Assembly: GCF_000686885.1 (NCBI RefSeq)
Contig: NZ_JMLU01000001.1
Span: forward strand, 248,001 to 312,000
Origin: Flavobacterium sasangense DSM 21067
GTDB taxonomy: Bacteria > Bacteroidota > Bacteroidia > Flavobacteriales > Flavobacteriaceae
Direction of reading: 5' to 3'
DNA: 64,000 bases
The notes below the pieces were generated by a model, which did no database searches, was not told the DNA's origin, and was given only the letters and a program-made list of their open reading frames with translations. Both the position numbers and the translations under genes were made by a program. This document shows positions 8,214 to 18,066 of the stretch, in pieces (within the stretch, counting starts at the first letter, position 1; the number at the start of each line of letters is the position of its first letter).

Positions 8214-11036
8214 TTATTTCAATTTTTTCTTCACTTCCACTTCATGGAATCCTTCGATTAAATCGTACTCACGAATATCGTTGTAGTTTTTAATCTGCAT
8301 ACCACAATCGTATCCTTTAGAAACTTCTTTAACATCGTCTTTGAAACGTTTTAAAGTAGCCAATTCACCTGTGTAAATTACAACTCCTTCTCTAATTAAA
8401 CGTATTTTAGAATTTCTAAAGATTTTACCATCAGTAATCATACATCCTGCAATAGTTCCCACTTTAGAAACTTTAAACAATTCTCTAATTTCGGCAGTAC
8501 CTGTAATCTCTTCTTTCATTTCTGGAGATAACATTCCTTCCATAGCGTCTTTTAAGTCGTCAATTGCGTCGTAAATAATTGAATAGTTACGGATATCGAT
8601 TTCTTCTTTTTCAGCTAATTGTTTTGCATTTCCTTGAGGACGAACATTAAATCCGATAATAATCGCATCAGAAGCAGAAGCTAACAATACGTCAGATTCT
8701 GTAATTGCTCCAACTCCTTTATGAATAATGTTGATTTGAATTTCTTCGGTAGATAATTTAGAGAATGAATCCGATAATGCTTCAACAGAACCATCCACGT
8801 CTCCTTTAAGAATAATATTCAATTCTTTAAACTGACCTAAAGCAATACGACGACCAATTTCGGCAAGCGTAATATGCTTTTGAGTACGAACCGATTGTTC
8901 ACGTTGTAGTTGTGTACGCTTAGCTGCAATTTGTTTTGCTTCTCTCTCGTCTTCGTAAACATTAAATTTATCACCTGCAGTTGGCGCCCCATCTAAACCT
9001 AGAACAGACACTGGAGTTGACGGTCCAGCCTCTTTAATTTGGTGACCTCTTTCATCAAACATGGCTCTAATTTTACCATGATTTTTTCCAGCTAATACAT
9101 AATCTCCAATACGAAGTGTTCCTGCTTGAACTAAAATAGTAGAAACATAACCTCTTCCTTTATCTAACTGAGCTTCCACTACAGTTCCAAGAGCTAACTT
9201 TTTAGGATTGGCTTTTAATTCTAAAATTTCAGCCTCTAACAATACTTTTTCTAATAATTCAGGCACTCCTTGACCAAATTTAGCCGAAATATCTTGAGAT
9301 TGATATTTACCACCCCAATCTTCAACTAGCAAGTTCATACCCGCTAACTGTTCTTTAATTCTTTCTGGATTAGCAGCTGGCTTATCCACTTTGTTAATAG
9401 CAAAAATCATTGGCACACCAGCAGCTTGAGCATGACTGATAGCTTCTTTTGTTTGTGGCATGATTTCATCATCGGCAGCAACTACAATAATAGCTATATC
9501 GGTAACTTGAGCTCCACGGGCACGCATTGCAGTAAACGCCTCGTGACCAGGTGTGTCTAAGAATGTGATTTTTTCGCCATTTTCTAAAATTACTCCATAT
9601 GCTCCAATGTGCTGTGTAATTCCTCCTGATTCACCCGCAATAACGTTTGCTTTACGAATGTAATCTAGCAAAGAGGTTTTACCGTGGTCAACGTGACCCA
9701 TTACAGTAACAATTGGCGCTCTGTGTACTAAATCTTCTGGATTATCTTGAACTACTTCTGCAGCTTCTTCAATATCTGTTGTAATGAATTCTACTTCATA
9801 TCCAAACTCATCGGCTACAATAGATAATGTTTCCGCATCTAATCGTTGGTTCATCGTAACCATAATTCCAAGCGACATACAAGTTCCGATTACTTTTGTA
9901 ATTGGCACATCCATTAAAGATGCAATTTCACCTACAGTAACAAACTCAGTTACTTTTAATGTTTTGCTCCCTTCTTCTTGTGCTTGTAATTCATCATCCA
10001 CACGTTGACGGTGTGAATCTCTTTTATCTCTACGGTATTTTGCCGATTTTGATTTATTACCCTTGCCTTGTAATCTTTCAAGGGTTTCTTTAATTTGGTT
10101 TTTAACGTCTTCTTCAGAAGGCTCTACCTTTTGAATAATTGGTTTTTTACCTTTATTAAAACCTCCTGCTCCATTACCTTTAACAAACTCTTTTTTAGGT
10201 CCGCCAGCGTTATTGTTTGTTCCAGGAGCTCCAGGCGTACCTGGTTTAACAATACGCTTACGTTTGTTTTTATTATTAGCCGCATTTGCTCCACCAGCAT
10301 TTTGACCTTGAGGAGTTCCAGGCTTTTTAAAATCTTTTTTAGGATCTTCTTTTTTCTTTTTAGGTTTATCAAATTGAGATAAATCAATTTTTTGACCCGT
10401 GAAAGTAGCTCCTGATAACTTTTGATATTGTGTTTCAATTTTTACTTCACCTACTTCTTCTGAAGGGGTTTCTACTTTTGACTCAACCTCTTTAGCCGGT
10501 TTAGCAACTTCAACCTTTTTAACAACAGGAACCTCTTCTTTAACTTCCGTTTTAACTGGTTCTGAAACTTTTGCTTCAACAGACTTAACTTCAGCGACAA
10601 CAGGCTTTTCTTCTGACACAACAACAGGTTTTTCTTCAGAAACTGGTTTTTCAGACTTAACTTCTTGTTTTTTAGGATCTAAATCGATTTTACCAACTGC
10701 TTTTGGAGCAGATAAAACTGCCTTAGCTTTGATAATCTCTTGTCTTTGACGCTCTTCTTCCTGCAAACGTTTCGCTTCTTGTTCTTTTTCAAGTTCGCGT
10801 TTTAGCGCCTCTTTCTCTTTTCTCTTTTCTTCACTCACTTCAAGAGAGGCTACCTTATTCCCTTTGTCAGCAGAAAATTGACCACATAAGACTTTGTATT
10901 CCTCTTGAGATATTTTAGCATTTGGACTCGACTCAATTTCATGACCCTTTTCTTTTAGAAAATCCACAGCTCTATCAAGAGAAATATTTAACTCCCTTAA
11001 AATTTTGTTTATTCTTATTACTCTTTCTTCAGACAT
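8214..11036 (-). CDS. infB: Translation initiation factor IF-2
   Basis: Guanosine-triphosphatase that places initiator tRNA on the ribosome; 940 residues. The N-terminus has an IF2_N domain (residues 1-55), then a long low-complexity charged region of Lys/Glu/Val/Pro and Gly/Asn stretches to about residue 330, a second IF2_N-type domain (about 360-420), and the GTPase domain with G1 [13 protein letters not shown]3 DTPGHEAF and G4 NKVDKP, followed by the beta-barrel and C-terminal domains. It is the last gene of rimP-nusA-infB, 48 bp after nusA, and ends at a hairpin terminator. Confidence 0.97.
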   Translation of the reverse strand: MSEERVIRINKILRELNISLDRAVDFLKEKGHEIESSPNAKISQEEYKVLCGQFSADKGNKVASLEVSEEKRKEKEALKRELEKEQEAKRLQEEERQRQEIIKAKAVLSAPKAVGKIDLDPKKQEVKSEKPVSEEKPVVVSEEKPVVAEVKSVEAKVSEPVKTEVKEEVPVVKKVEVAKPAKEVESKVETPSEEVGEVKIETQYQKLSGATFTGQKIDLSQFDKPKKKKEDPKKDFKKPGTPQGQNAGGANAANNKNKRKRIVKPGTPGAPGTNNNAGGPKKEFVKGNGAGGFNKGKKPIIQKVEPSEEDVKNQIKETLERLQGKGNKSKSAKYRRDKRDSHRQRVDDELQAQEEGSKTLKVTEFVTVGEIASLMDVPITKVIGTCMSLGIMVTMNQRLDAETLSIVADEFGYEVEFITTDIEEAAEVVQDNPEDLVHRAPIVTVMGHVDHGKTSLLDYIRKANVIAGESGGITQHIGAYGVILENGEKITFLDTPGHEAFTAMRARGAQVTDIAIIVVAADDEIMPQTKEAISHAQAAGVPMIFAINKVDKPAANPERIKEQLAGMNLLVEDWGGKYQSQDISAKFGQGVPELLEKVLLEAEILELKANPKKLALGTVVEAQLDKGRGYVSTILVQAGTLRIGDYVLAGKNHGKIRAMFDERGHQIKEAGPSTPVSVLGLDGAPTAGDKFNVYEDEREAKQIAAKRTQLQREQSVRTQKHITLAEIGRRIALGQFKELNIILKGDVDGSVEALSDSFSKLSTEEIQINIIHKGVGAITESDVLLASASDAIIIGFNVRPQGNAKQLAEKEEIDIRNYSIIYDAIDDLKDAMEGMLSPEMKEEITGTAEIRELFKVSKVGTIAGCMITDGKIFRNSKIRLIREGVVIYTGELATLKRFKDDVKEVSKGYDCGMQIKNYNDIREYDLIEGFHEVEVKKKLK

Positions 11037-11084
11037 ATAACCTTTTTAAAATTCTTTGTATTGTTGTGTTGTTTGGTTAGAGAA

Positions 11085-12326
11085 TTATCCTTCTAATTCT
11101 TCTTTTAATATATTGATTACATCTAAAATAGTTTCCTCTTCAAGATCTGTTCTTCTCACCAAGTCAGCAACATCTTGATTTAATACGCTTCTAGCTGTAT
11201 CTAAACCGATTTTTTCAAATTCTTCAATTACCCAAGCTTCGATTTCGTCAGAGAATTCTCTTAATTCTACGTCATCTTCTTCTTCAGTAACACCTTCTCT
11301 GATTACATCTATTTCATAACCCGTTAATAAACTAGCCAATTTGATGTTATTTCCACCTCTACCAATAGCTTTAGAAACTTCTTCAATTTTTAAGAATACT
11401 TCTGCCGTTTTAGCTTCTTCGTTGATTTTAACTGTAGAAACTTTTGCCGGACTCAATGCTCTTGTAATATATAACTGAGCATTTGTTGTATAATTAATTA
11501 CATCGATATTTTCATTCCCTAATTCACGAACAATTCCATGAATACGAGAACCTTTCATTCCCACACATGCTCCAACAGGGTCAATTCTATCATCATAAGA
11601 ATCTACTGCCACTTTTGCTTTTTCACCTGGAATACGAACTACTTTTTTGATAGTAATTAAACCATCAAATACTTCAGGAATTTCTTGTTCGAATAATTTC
11701 TCAAGGAATTCAGGAGCAGTTCTTGACATGATGATTTGAGGTTTATTACCTTTCAATTCAACATTTTCAATAACCCCTCTTACATTATCTCCTTTTTTGA
11801 AATAATCGTTTGGAATTTGCTTTTCTTTTGGTAAAACAATTTCATTTCCTTCATCATCCATCAAAATTACAGCTTTTGGACGAACATGATGCACTTCTGC
11901 CGTATAAATATCACCAATTAAATCTTTAAATTGTTTATAAAGATTTGTATTGTCGTGTTCATGAATCTTAGAAATCAAATTTTGACGCAAAGCCAAAATA
12001 GCTCTTCTTCCTAATTGAATTAATTTTACTTCTTCAGAAACATCTTCACCTACTTCAAAATCAGGCTCAATTCTTCTAGCTTCAGACAAAGAAATTTCAG
12101 AATTTGGATCTTCAACCTCACCATCTTCTACTACAACACGATTTCTCCAAATCTCCATATCTCCTTTATCAGGATTAATGATGATATCGAAATTATCGTC
12201 TGATCCGTATTTCTTTTTCAATGCATTTCTAAATACATCTTCTAAAATTGCCATTAGTGTAACTCTATCTATGAGTTTGTCGTCTTTAAATTCTGAAAAC
12301 GATTCGATTAATGCAATATTCTCCAT
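11085..12326 (-). CDS. nusA: Transcription termination/antitermination factor NusA
   Basis: RNA-polymerase-bound factor of 413 residues: N-terminal domain (1-125), S1 domain (about 130-200), and two KH domains with KGSRIHGIVRELGNENIDVI and GRGGNNIKLASLLTGYEIDV. The acidic C-terminal repeats of the E. coli protein are absent, as is usual in this phylum; a short acidic tail remains. It lies 13 bp after rimP. Because NusA promotes hairpin-dependent pausing and termination, the terminator-like hairpin in front of rimP could give it control of its own operon (inference). Confidence 0.96.
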   Translation of the reverse strand: MENIALIESFSEFKDDKLIDRVTLMAILEDVFRNALKKKYGSDDNFDIIINPDKGDMEIWRNRVVVEDGEVEDPNSEISLSEARRIEPDFEVGEDVSEEVKLIQLGRRAILALRQNLISKIHEHDNTNLYKQFKDLIGDIYTAEVHHVRPKAVILMDDEGNEIVLPKEKQIPNDYFKKGDNVRGVIENVELKGNKPQIIMSRTAPEFLEKLFEQEIPEVFDGLITIKKVVRIPGEKAKVAVDSYDDRIDPVGACVGMKGSRIHGIVRELGNENIDVINYTTNAQLYITRALSPAKVSTVKINEEAKTAEVFLKIEEVSKAIGRGGNNIKLASLLTGYEIDVIREGVTEEEDDVELREFSDEIEAWVIEEFEKIGLDTARSVLNQDVADLVRRTDLEEETILDVINILKEELEG

Positions 12327-12339
12327 GTCAACTCTTTAT

Positions 12340-12807
12340 TTAAAATGATATTATAACAATTGCTTCTTTAATATTCTCATAAGGGATTTCCAGTTTTTTA
12401 TCCACCGTCTCTTTTCCTTTACCTATTTTTTTTGGCTCACGCGCCTGCCACTCTAAAGTTATTTTTTCATCGTCAGCCATTGATAATTTAGCTTCAATTT
12501 CTTCTGAAGAAATGGTCTTAACCTTGATAGTTCTACCAATATTTTTCTTGAATTGTCTTACTAATTTTAACGGACTTGATACACCCGCCGAAGCCACTTC
12601 TAAAGAAAAATCTTGCTCTTCACGATCTAAATTATTCTCAACCGCTCTACTTACGTCGATACAATCTTGCAAATTTACACCAAAATCACCATCTAAAATA
12701 ACACTAATTTTATTAGCATCATTGATGGACAAATCAATTAAAAAAAGATGCTCACGCTCGGCCAATGCCGCATCTAGCACTTCTTGAACTTTACTTTTAA
12801 ACGTCAT
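12340..12807 (-). CDS. rimP: Ribosome maturation factor RimP
   Basis: Assists 30S subunit maturation; 155 residues from the ATG at 12807 ([15 protein letters not shown]). The open frame continues upstream with an ATG at 12843, but that start would lie in the hairpin and would give an extra 12 residues atypical for the family. The N-terminal alpha/beta domain contains VISRAVE-like [11 protein letters not shown] and [15 protein letters not shown], the family signature, and a C-terminal SH3-like domain follows. First gene of the operon with nusA 13 bp downstream. Confidence 0.93.
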   Translation of the reverse strand: MTFKSKVQEVLDAALAEREHLFLIDLSINDANKISVILDGDFGVNLQDCIDVSRAVENNLDREEQDFSLEVASAGVSSPLKLVRQFKKNIGRTIKVKTISSEEIEAKLSMADDEKITLEWQAREPKKIGKGKETVDKKLEIPYENIKEAIVIISF

Positions 12808-12815
12808 ATTTTTAT

Positions 12816-12841
12816 AAAAAGAGGCACGCTTTGCGTGCCTC
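12816..12841 (-). promoter_or_regulatory. Terminator-like hairpin in the rimP-nusA-infB leader (candidate attenuator)
   Basis: A perfect 9-bp stem GAGGCACGC / GCGTGCCTC with a 3-nt loop (12821-12841) is followed on the minus strand by TTTTTA. This is a textbook intrinsic terminator pointing into rimP and ending about 9 nt before its ATG. On the plus strand no T-run follows, so it does not serve the opposite strand. It sits downstream of the only candidate promoter. Confidence 0.75.
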
Positions 12842-12868
12842 ATAATCCTTAGTCCTTTAATAACGATG

Positions 12869-12876
12869 CAAATATA
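12869..12876 (-). promoter_or_regulatory. Candidate -7 box of rimP-nusA-infB
   Basis: Minus-strand TATATTTG matches TAnnTTTG. It would start RNA near 12863 and give a leader of about 55 nt holding the hairpin. No good -33 box is seen. Confidence 0.5.
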
Positions 12877-12934
12877 CAAATTTTTTTGAATTAAAAAAAA
12901 CATTGTCAGTTTGGATATTTTTTGTACTTTTATA

Positions 12935-12952
12935 GTGTAATTCATTTTACAC
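12935..12952. promoter_or_regulatory. Inverted repeat upstream of the universal stress protein gene
   Basis: GTGTAA-N6-TTACAC lies 26 bp before the start codon, in the promoter/leader area. It could be an operator for a dimeric regulator or a short 5' hairpin; only the symmetry is directly seen. Confidence 0.4.
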
Positions 12953-12977
12953 CATTAAAATAACCTAAAACAAACTT

Positions 12978-13802
12978 ATGAAACGAATTTTAGTACCAAC
13001 CGATTTTTCAAAACACGCAGAGTACGCATTAAAAGTTGCAGCACAAATCGCCAAAAAAAATGACGGTGAGATTTTTTTACTACATATGTTGGAATTACCA
13101 ACAACAGGAAACGACGCTCTTTCAAGAGCTCACGATATTCCAGAATTAATGTTTTTCAAAAATGCAGCCGTAGCAAAACTTGATGAATTAATGGATGCTG
13201 ATTATTTAAACGGCGTTAAAATTTCAAGAATTATTCAATTTGAAATGGCTTTTGAAGGAATTATTAAAAACGGAGAAGCTCACAATGCAGATTTGATTGT
13301 TATGGGATCTCATGGAGCAAATGGTTTCCAAGAGATGTTTATCGGATCTAACACAGAAAAAGTAGTAAGAAATTCTGAGGTTCCAGTACTAGTTATAAAA
13401 AGAGAAGAAGACACTTTCAGCGCAGCAAAATTTGTATTTGCTTCTGATTTTTCAGACGAAATTAAAAAACCATTTGAAAAAGTTGTAGAGTTTGTAAACA
13501 AATTTGGCTCACACCTTTATTTAGCAAACATCAACACTCCGAACAATTTCAAATCTACTAAGGTAGCTCAAAAACAAATGGATGAGTTTATTGCTAACTT
13601 TAAAATCGACAATTACTCAACACATATTTACAACGATGTTAATGTTGAAAAAGGCATCTTACATTTTGCAAAAAGCATTGATGCGGACATCATCGGAATG
13701 AGCACACACGGTAGAAAAGGTTTATCACACTTCTTCAATGGAAGTATTAGTGAAGATTTAGTAAATCACGCTAAAAGACCAGTTATTACATTCAAAATCT
13801 AA
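12978..13802 (+). CDS. Tandem-domain universal stress protein
   Basis: Cytoplasmic 274-residue protein with two UspA domains. The first (about 1-146) has MKRILVPTDFSKHAEYALK and the ATP-loop-like GSHGANGFQEMFIGSNTEKVVRNSEVPVLVI, close to the G-2x-G-9x-G(S/T) nucleotide motif. The second (about 150-274) ends with STHGRKGLSHFFNGSISEDLVNHAKRPV. It is a single-gene unit between the divergent rimP operon and a strong terminator. Its ligand and stress trigger cannot be told from sequence. Confidence 0.92.
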   Translation: MKRILVPTDFSKHAEYALKVAAQIAKKNDGEIFLLHMLELPTTGNDALSRAHDIPELMFFKNAAVAKLDELMDADYLNGVKISRIIQFEMAFEGIIKNGEAHNADLIVMGSHGANGFQEMFIGSNTEKVVRNSEVPVLVIKREEDTFSAAKFVFASDFSDEIKKPFEKVVEFVNKFGSHLYLANINTPNNFKSTKVAQKQMDEFIANFKIDNYSTHIYNDVNVEKGILHFAKSIDADIIGMSTHGRKGLSHFFNGSISEDLVNHAKRPVITFKI

Positions 13803-13823
13803 TTTTCACAGATTTGTATCCAT

Positions 13824-13854
13824 AAAAAAAGACCGCAATAGCGGTCTTTTTTTT
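13824..13854 (+). terminator. Terminator of the universal stress protein gene
   Basis: Hairpin GACCGC-AATA-GCGGTC flanked by A- and T-runs; it may also act on the opposite strand. Confidence 0.85.
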
Positions 13855-13889
13855 ATTATAACTTATACAATATTAAATGTTTACAAAAA

Positions 13890-13923
13890 TAAAAAACTCC
13901 ACTTATTTCTAAGTGGAGTTTTG
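13890..13923 (-). terminator. Terminator of the tRNA-Gln gene
   Basis: Arms ACTCCACTTA and TAAGTGGAGT with a TTTC loop; on the minus strand followed by a T-rich run. It begins immediately after the tRNA 3' end. Confidence 0.85.
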
Positions 13924-13994
13924 TTGGCCCACAAGGACTCGAACCTTGAATGACGGTACCAAAAACCGGAGTGTTACCATTACACCATGGGCCA
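13924..13994 (-). tRNA. tRNA-Gln (anticodon TTG)
   Basis: Reads as a cloverleaf on the minus strand. The acceptor stem is TGGCCCA paired with TGGGCCA. The D arm is GTGTAATGGTAACAC, the anticodon loop TTTTGGT gives anticodon TTG, and the T arm is CAAGG-TTCGAGT-CCTTG. The U1-A72 first pair is typical of glutamine tRNA. No CCA is encoded: the 3' end is followed by ACAA, so CCA must be added enzymatically. The anticodon stem has one mismatch at its outer pair. It has its own promoter and terminator. Confidence 0.93.
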
Positions 13995-14023
13995 ATACCT
14001 AACAACCTTTTCGATTGCGAGTG

Positions 14024-14054
14024 CAAATGTAATGCATATTTTTTATTCTGCAAA
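14024..14054 (-). promoter_or_regulatory. Promoter of tRNA-Gln
   Basis: Full match to the Bacteroidota promoter on the minus strand: TTTG (14051-14054), 19-bp spacer, TACATTTG (14024-14031). It lies 30 bp before the mature tRNA 5' end and is one of the two best promoters in the window. Confidence 0.85.
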
Positions 14055-14150
14055 TTTTTCTAAAAAAAATATTAAAAAAATTATTAAAACGAAATCGTAA
14101 ACAAAAAAATAGTTTCTTTGTAGGAGAATATAGAAAAATCAAAATACAAT

Positions 14151-17100
14151 ATGAATTCATTCAACTTTAAAAAGTGGAACACTATTTTAGGATGGTCTAC
14201 TTTTATGGTAGCATTAATTACTTATTCATTAACAGTAGAACCTACAATGAGTTTTTGGGATTGTGGTGAGTATATCGCAACTTCGGCTAACCTAGAAGTA
14301 GGACATCCACCTGGAGCTCCTTTATTTCAAATGCTAGGTGCTTTCTTCGCAATGTTCGCTTTTAGCCCAGACAAAATAGCTTTAATGGTGAACTACCTTT
14401 CTGTATTCTCAAGTGCTTTTACAGTTCTTTTCATGTTTTGGTCGTTAACCATTTTATTGAAGAAATTAATTATTGGAGAAAAAGAACTTTCAACAAACAA
14501 TGCTGTCATGATTTTAGGCAGTGCCGTTGTTGCAACTTTATCATTTACTTTTACTGATAGTTTTTGGTACAATGCAGTGGAGGCAGAAGTTTATGCCATG
14601 GCAACTTTCTTGATTGCCTTGTTATTTTGGCTAGGATTACGCTGGGAACAAGAAATCAATACACCTCGTGGAAATAAATGGCTATTGATTATTTCATTGG
14701 TAATCGGACTTTCATTTGGAGTTCACTTTATGGCTTTATTAGCTTTTCCCGCAATTGGATTCTTATATTTCTTTAAAAAATATAACAATGTAACTTTAAA
14801 AAGCTTCTTAATAGCTAATGTAGTTATTATTGCTATTCTACTTTTTATTTTTAAATTATTACTCCCATATACGTTAGCTTTCTTTGGTAAAACTGAAATT
14901 TTTATGGTGAATAGCCTTGGAATGCCATTTAACTCAGGAACAATCTTTGCCTTTATTTTAATTGTGGCTGCTTTCTATTTTGGATTAAATTATACTAAGA
15001 AAAAAGGTCACGTTTTTTACAACACCTTAATTTTAGCAACTCTTTTTATCTTGATTGGATTTTCAACTTGGATGATGTTGCCAATTCGTGCAAATGCTAA
15101 TACTCCTATTAATGAAAACAAACCATCAGATGCTGCAGAGGTTTTAGCTTATTACAATCGTGAGCAATATGGAGAACAAAAATTATTTTATGGACCTCAA
15201 TTTTCAGACACTTACTCTGGATTAGATCCTGTTACACCGTATTTAGACGACAAGCCTAACTACGAGCGTGATTACAAAACAAAAAAATATATCATTACCA
15301 ACGATTACATCAACGCAAAACAAAATACGGACGATGCTCACAAAGCATTCTTACCTAGAATGTGGAGTAATGAGCATAATGAAAATTATATGATTTTTAC
15401 TGAACCTTTAGAATTCAGAATAAATCCAGAATACGCACACGAGGATGAATTAGTAAATATCGTAACCCAATTTAGAAAAGCTTATGATGCCGGTGAGGTT
15501 GACGAAAAAGACTACGATAAATTTTTAAAAGGTTATGGCGAATATTTAATTGTAGACAAACCTACTTTCTTCAACAACATGAAGTTTATGGTACAATATC
15601 AATTTGGATACATGTATGTTCGTTATTTGATGTGGAATTTTGTAGGAAGACAAAGCGATGAACAAGGAAAATATGACAACACCAATGGTAATTGGTTAAG
15701 TGGTATTGATTTTATTGACGAAATGTTCATTGGAACTCAAAAAAATCTTCCTTCTGACATGGCTAACAACAAAGGAAGAAACACCTATTTCTTCTTACCT
15801 TTTATTTTAGCTATTATAGGAATGGTATTCCATGCAAAAAGAGATATTAAAAGTTTTTATGTCTTACTTACATTATTTTTATTTACAGGCTTAGCTTTAA
15901 AAATATACTTAAACGAAAGACCTTTTGAACCAAGAGAAAGAGATTACGCTTTAGTAGGTTCGTTTTATGTATTTGCTATGTGGATTGCTTATGGTATTTA
16001 TGCTATTTTTGATTCTTTGAAAAAATACATTCAACCTAAAATTGCTATTCCAGTTGTATTAGTTCTTTCTTTATTAGCCTCACCAGTAGTGTTAGCGTCA
16101 CAAAACTGGGACGATCATGATCGTTCTAATAAAGACACTGCTTTAACAATGGCTAAGGCTTATTTAGATTCTTGTGAGCCTAATGCTATTTTATTTACAA
16201 TTGGCGATAACGACACATTCCCTCTTTGGTACATGCAAGAAATTGAAGGCTATAGAACCGACATTCGTATTGTAAATACTAGCTTATTCATGACGGATTG
16301 GTATATTGACCAAATGAAAATGAAAACGCATAATTCTGAACCAATTCCAAGTTCATTTAACAGAGAACAATACAAAGGAAGCAACAGAGATTATAGTTTA
16401 TTTGTAGAAAGAACTAAAGAACCTTTATTATTAGACGAAATGCTTAAATTCATTGCTTTAGATGATGAAAGAGCTAAAATCGAATTGAATAATGGTCGTA
16501 AAATCAATTATTTCCCATCTAAAAAAGTAATTTACCCTATCGATAAAGCAGCGGTAATAAAAAATAAAGCAGTTTCAGAAAAATTCTATGATTCAATTGT
16601 TCCGGCAATAGAATTTGAAATTAAAGATGACGCGCTTTACAAAAATCGTTTGATGATGCTTGACATCGTAAATCAAAATAATTGGAAACGTCCTATTTAT
16701 TTTACAGGTGGAAGTTTTGGTGAAGACGATTATCTTTGGATGAAAGATTACCTTCAATTAGATGGTATGTGTTTTAAACTAGTTCCAATTAAAACGCCTG
16801 CTGAATCTCCAAGTCCAATGAAAATGGGACAAATTGATTCTGAAAAAATGTACAATATTGTAATGAAATGGGATTGGGGCAATAGCGGAAAACCAATTAT
16901 TTATCACGATCCTGAAACACGCAAAAACAGTATTAGTTATAGAACTAATTTGGCTCGCTTGATGGAAACCTTAATTATAGAAGGCAAAAAGGATAAAGCT
17001 GAAAAAGTAATTGACTTAGCAATGGAAAAAATGCCAATTCAATATTTCGAATATTATTCTATGCTAGAACCATTTGCAATGGGATATTACGAAGTTGGTA

Positions 17101-17351
17101 AAAAAGAAAAAGCTAGAGAAATTATTTCTCAAGTAATTAAAAAATATCAGGAAAATCTAACTTTTTACAATAGTTGGAAACCTAGCGAACAAAACTTTGG
17201 CGCTATGGATATTGTTACCGACATTGAACAATATAGGAATTTGCTTCAAGTTGCAAAAAACGCAAATGACTTAGAATTTTATAATAAAGAAAAAGTGAAA
17301 TTTAATAATTTCAATAAAATGTTTCAACGTTTTGGTAGAGACATGGAATAA
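14151..17351 (+). CDS. DUF2723 multi-spanning membrane protein (GT117-type glycosyltransferase)
   Basis: A 1066-residue inner-membrane protein. The N-terminal DUF2723 domain holds the signature WDCGEYIATSANLEVGHPPGAPLF (about residues 37-60), with the acidic residues and GHPPG loop typical of lipid-sugar-dependent mannosyltransferase-like enzymes. About 12 membrane segments follow in two blocks, around residues 10-330 and 540-650. The periplasmic C-terminal part has GDNDTFPLWYMQE and TPR-like helices near the end. The family is nearly confined to Bacteroidota and is thought to act in protein O-glycosylation or envelope glycan assembly; the substrate is unknown. It stands alone with a terminator behind it. 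Confidence 0.88.
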   Translation: MNSFNFKKWNTILGWSTFMVALITYSLTVEPTMSFWDCGEYIATSANLEVGHPPGAPLFQMLGAFFAMFAFSPDKIALMVNYLSVFSSAFTVLFMFWSLTILLKKLIIGEKELSTNNAVMILGSAVVATLSFTFTDSFWYNAVEAEVYAMATFLIALLFWLGLRWEQEINTPRGNKWLLIISLVIGLSFGVHFMALLAFPAIGFLYFFKKYNNVTLKSFLIANVVIIAILLFIFKLLLPYTLAFFGKTEIFMVNSLGMPFNSGTIFAFILIVAAFYFGLNYTKKKGHVFYNTLILATLFILIGFSTWMMLPIRANANTPINENKPSDAAEVLAYYNREQYGEQKLFYGPQFSDTYSGLDPVTPYLDDKPNYERDYKTKKYIITNDYINAKQNTDDAHKAFLPRMWSNEHNENYMIFTEPLEFRINPEYAHEDELVNIVTQFRKAYDAGEVDEKDYDKFLKGYGEYLIVDKPTFFNNMKFMVQYQFGYMYVRYLMWNFVGRQSDEQGKYDNTNGNWLSGIDFIDEMFIGTQKNLPSDMANNKGRNTYFFLPFILAIIGMVFHAKRDIKSFYVLLTLFLFTGLALKIYLNERPFEPRERDYALVGSFYVFAMWIAYGIYAIFDSLKKYIQPKIAIPVVLVLSLLASPVVLASQNWDDHDRSNKDTALTMAKAYLDSCEPNAILFTIGDNDTFPLWYMQEIEGYRTDIRIVNTSLFMTDWYIDQMKMKTHNSEPIPSSFNREQYKGSNRDYSLFVERTKEPLLLDEMLKFIALDDERAKIELNNGRKINYFPSKKVIYPIDKAAVIKNKAVSEKFYDSIVPAIEFEIKDDALYKNRLMMLDIVNQNNWKRPIYFTGGSFGEDDYLWMKDYLQLDGMCFKLVPIKTPAESPSPMKMGQIDSEKMYNIVMKWDWGNSGKPIIYHDPETRKNSISYRTNLARLMETLIIEGKKDKAEKVIDLAMEKMPIQYFEYYSMLEPFAMGYYEVGKKEKAREIISQVIKKYQENLTFYNSWKPSEQNFGAMDIVTDIEQYRNLLQVAKNANDLEFYNKEKVKFNNFNKMFQRFGRDME

Positions 17352-17367
17352 CTAATTTCTAAAACAC

Positions 17368-17411
17368 AAAATGTTCCAAGTGAAAGAAATTTCGTTTGGA
17401 ACATTTTTTTT
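17368..17411 (+). terminator. Terminator after the DUF2723 gene
   Basis: Arms ATGTTCCAA and TTGGAACAT, with further pairing of GTGAAA against TTTCGT near the loop, are followed by a run of eight T. The next gene starts 17 bp later. Confidence 0.8.
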
Positions 17412-17427
17412 ATGCTAATTTTACAAC

Positions 17428-18066
17428 ATGAACTTCAATTGGGTTAAAACAAATAAATGGATTAAAAAGGTTTTCAATAATCTGGTTTGGGATATTCCAA
17501 ATTCGGATAATAAAATCTATTTAACGTTTGATGACGGCCCAATTCCAGAGGTAACTGAATGGGTTTTAAATATTTTAAAATCGAAAGACATAAAAGCTAC
17601 TTTCTTTTGTATAGGTGATAACATGAAAAAACATCCCGAAGTTTATAAAAGAATCCTTGCTGAAGGTCATCAAACAGGAAATCACACCTTTAATCATTTG
17701 AACGGCTGGAACACCGAAACTAATCATTATATAGAAAATTTCAAGTTGTGCGAAACTGAACATTCAAAACTGAACACTAAACACTCGTTTTTATTTCGTC
17801 CTCCTTATGGAAAAATCAAACCAAGTCAATCTAAAACAATTAGACAATTTGGTTACAAGATAATTATGTGGGATGTGTTAAGCTATGATTTTGACTCAAC
17901 CGTTTCAGAAGAAAAATGCTTAGAAAATGTAATTTCAAATACGGAACAAGGAAGTATTATCGTATTTCACGATAGCGTAAAAGCAGAAAAAAATCTGAAA
18001 TATGCACTGCCAAAAGCAATACAAGTTTTAAAAGATAAGGGGTTTGTTTTCGATGTAATTTCTTAG
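17428..18066 (+). CDS. Polysaccharide deacetylase family protein (NodB domain)
   Basis: 212-residue carbohydrate esterase 4 enzyme that removes acetyl groups from N-acetyl sugars such as peptidoglycan or a surface glycan. The CE4 motifs are intact: TFDDGP (about 32-37), metal-binding HTFNH, RPPYGK, WDVLSYDFD and the catalytic-His motif IVFHDS. No signal peptide is evident, so it may be cytoplasmic or released without a classical signal. The stop overlaps the stop of the convergent thioredoxin-fold gene by 4 bp. Confidence 0.88.
   Translation: MNFNWVKTNKWIKKVFNNLVWDIPNSDNKIYLTFDDGPIPEVTEWVLNILKSKDIKATFFCIGDNMKKHPEVYKRILAEGHQTGNHTFNHLNGWNTETNHYIENFKLCETEHSKLNTKHSFLFRPPYGKIKPSQSKTIRQFGYKIIMWDVLSYDFDSTVSEEKCLENVISNTEQGSIIVFHDSVKAEKNLKYALPKAIQVLKDKGFVFDVIS

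Noticed and set aside
10095-10438. Open frames on both strands inside the infB low-complexity region.
   Set aside because: They result from the repetitive Lys/Gly/Asn codons of infB and have no independent signals.
12808-12945. Upstream extension of the rimP frame (46 more codons).
   Set aside because: It runs through the terminator hairpin and the promoter region and adds residues not found in RimP; the ATG at 12807 gives the usual length.
13856-14053. Minus-strand open frame of 65 codons over the tRNA-Gln gene.
   Set aside because: It overlaps the tRNA, its promoter and its terminator and is not protein-like.
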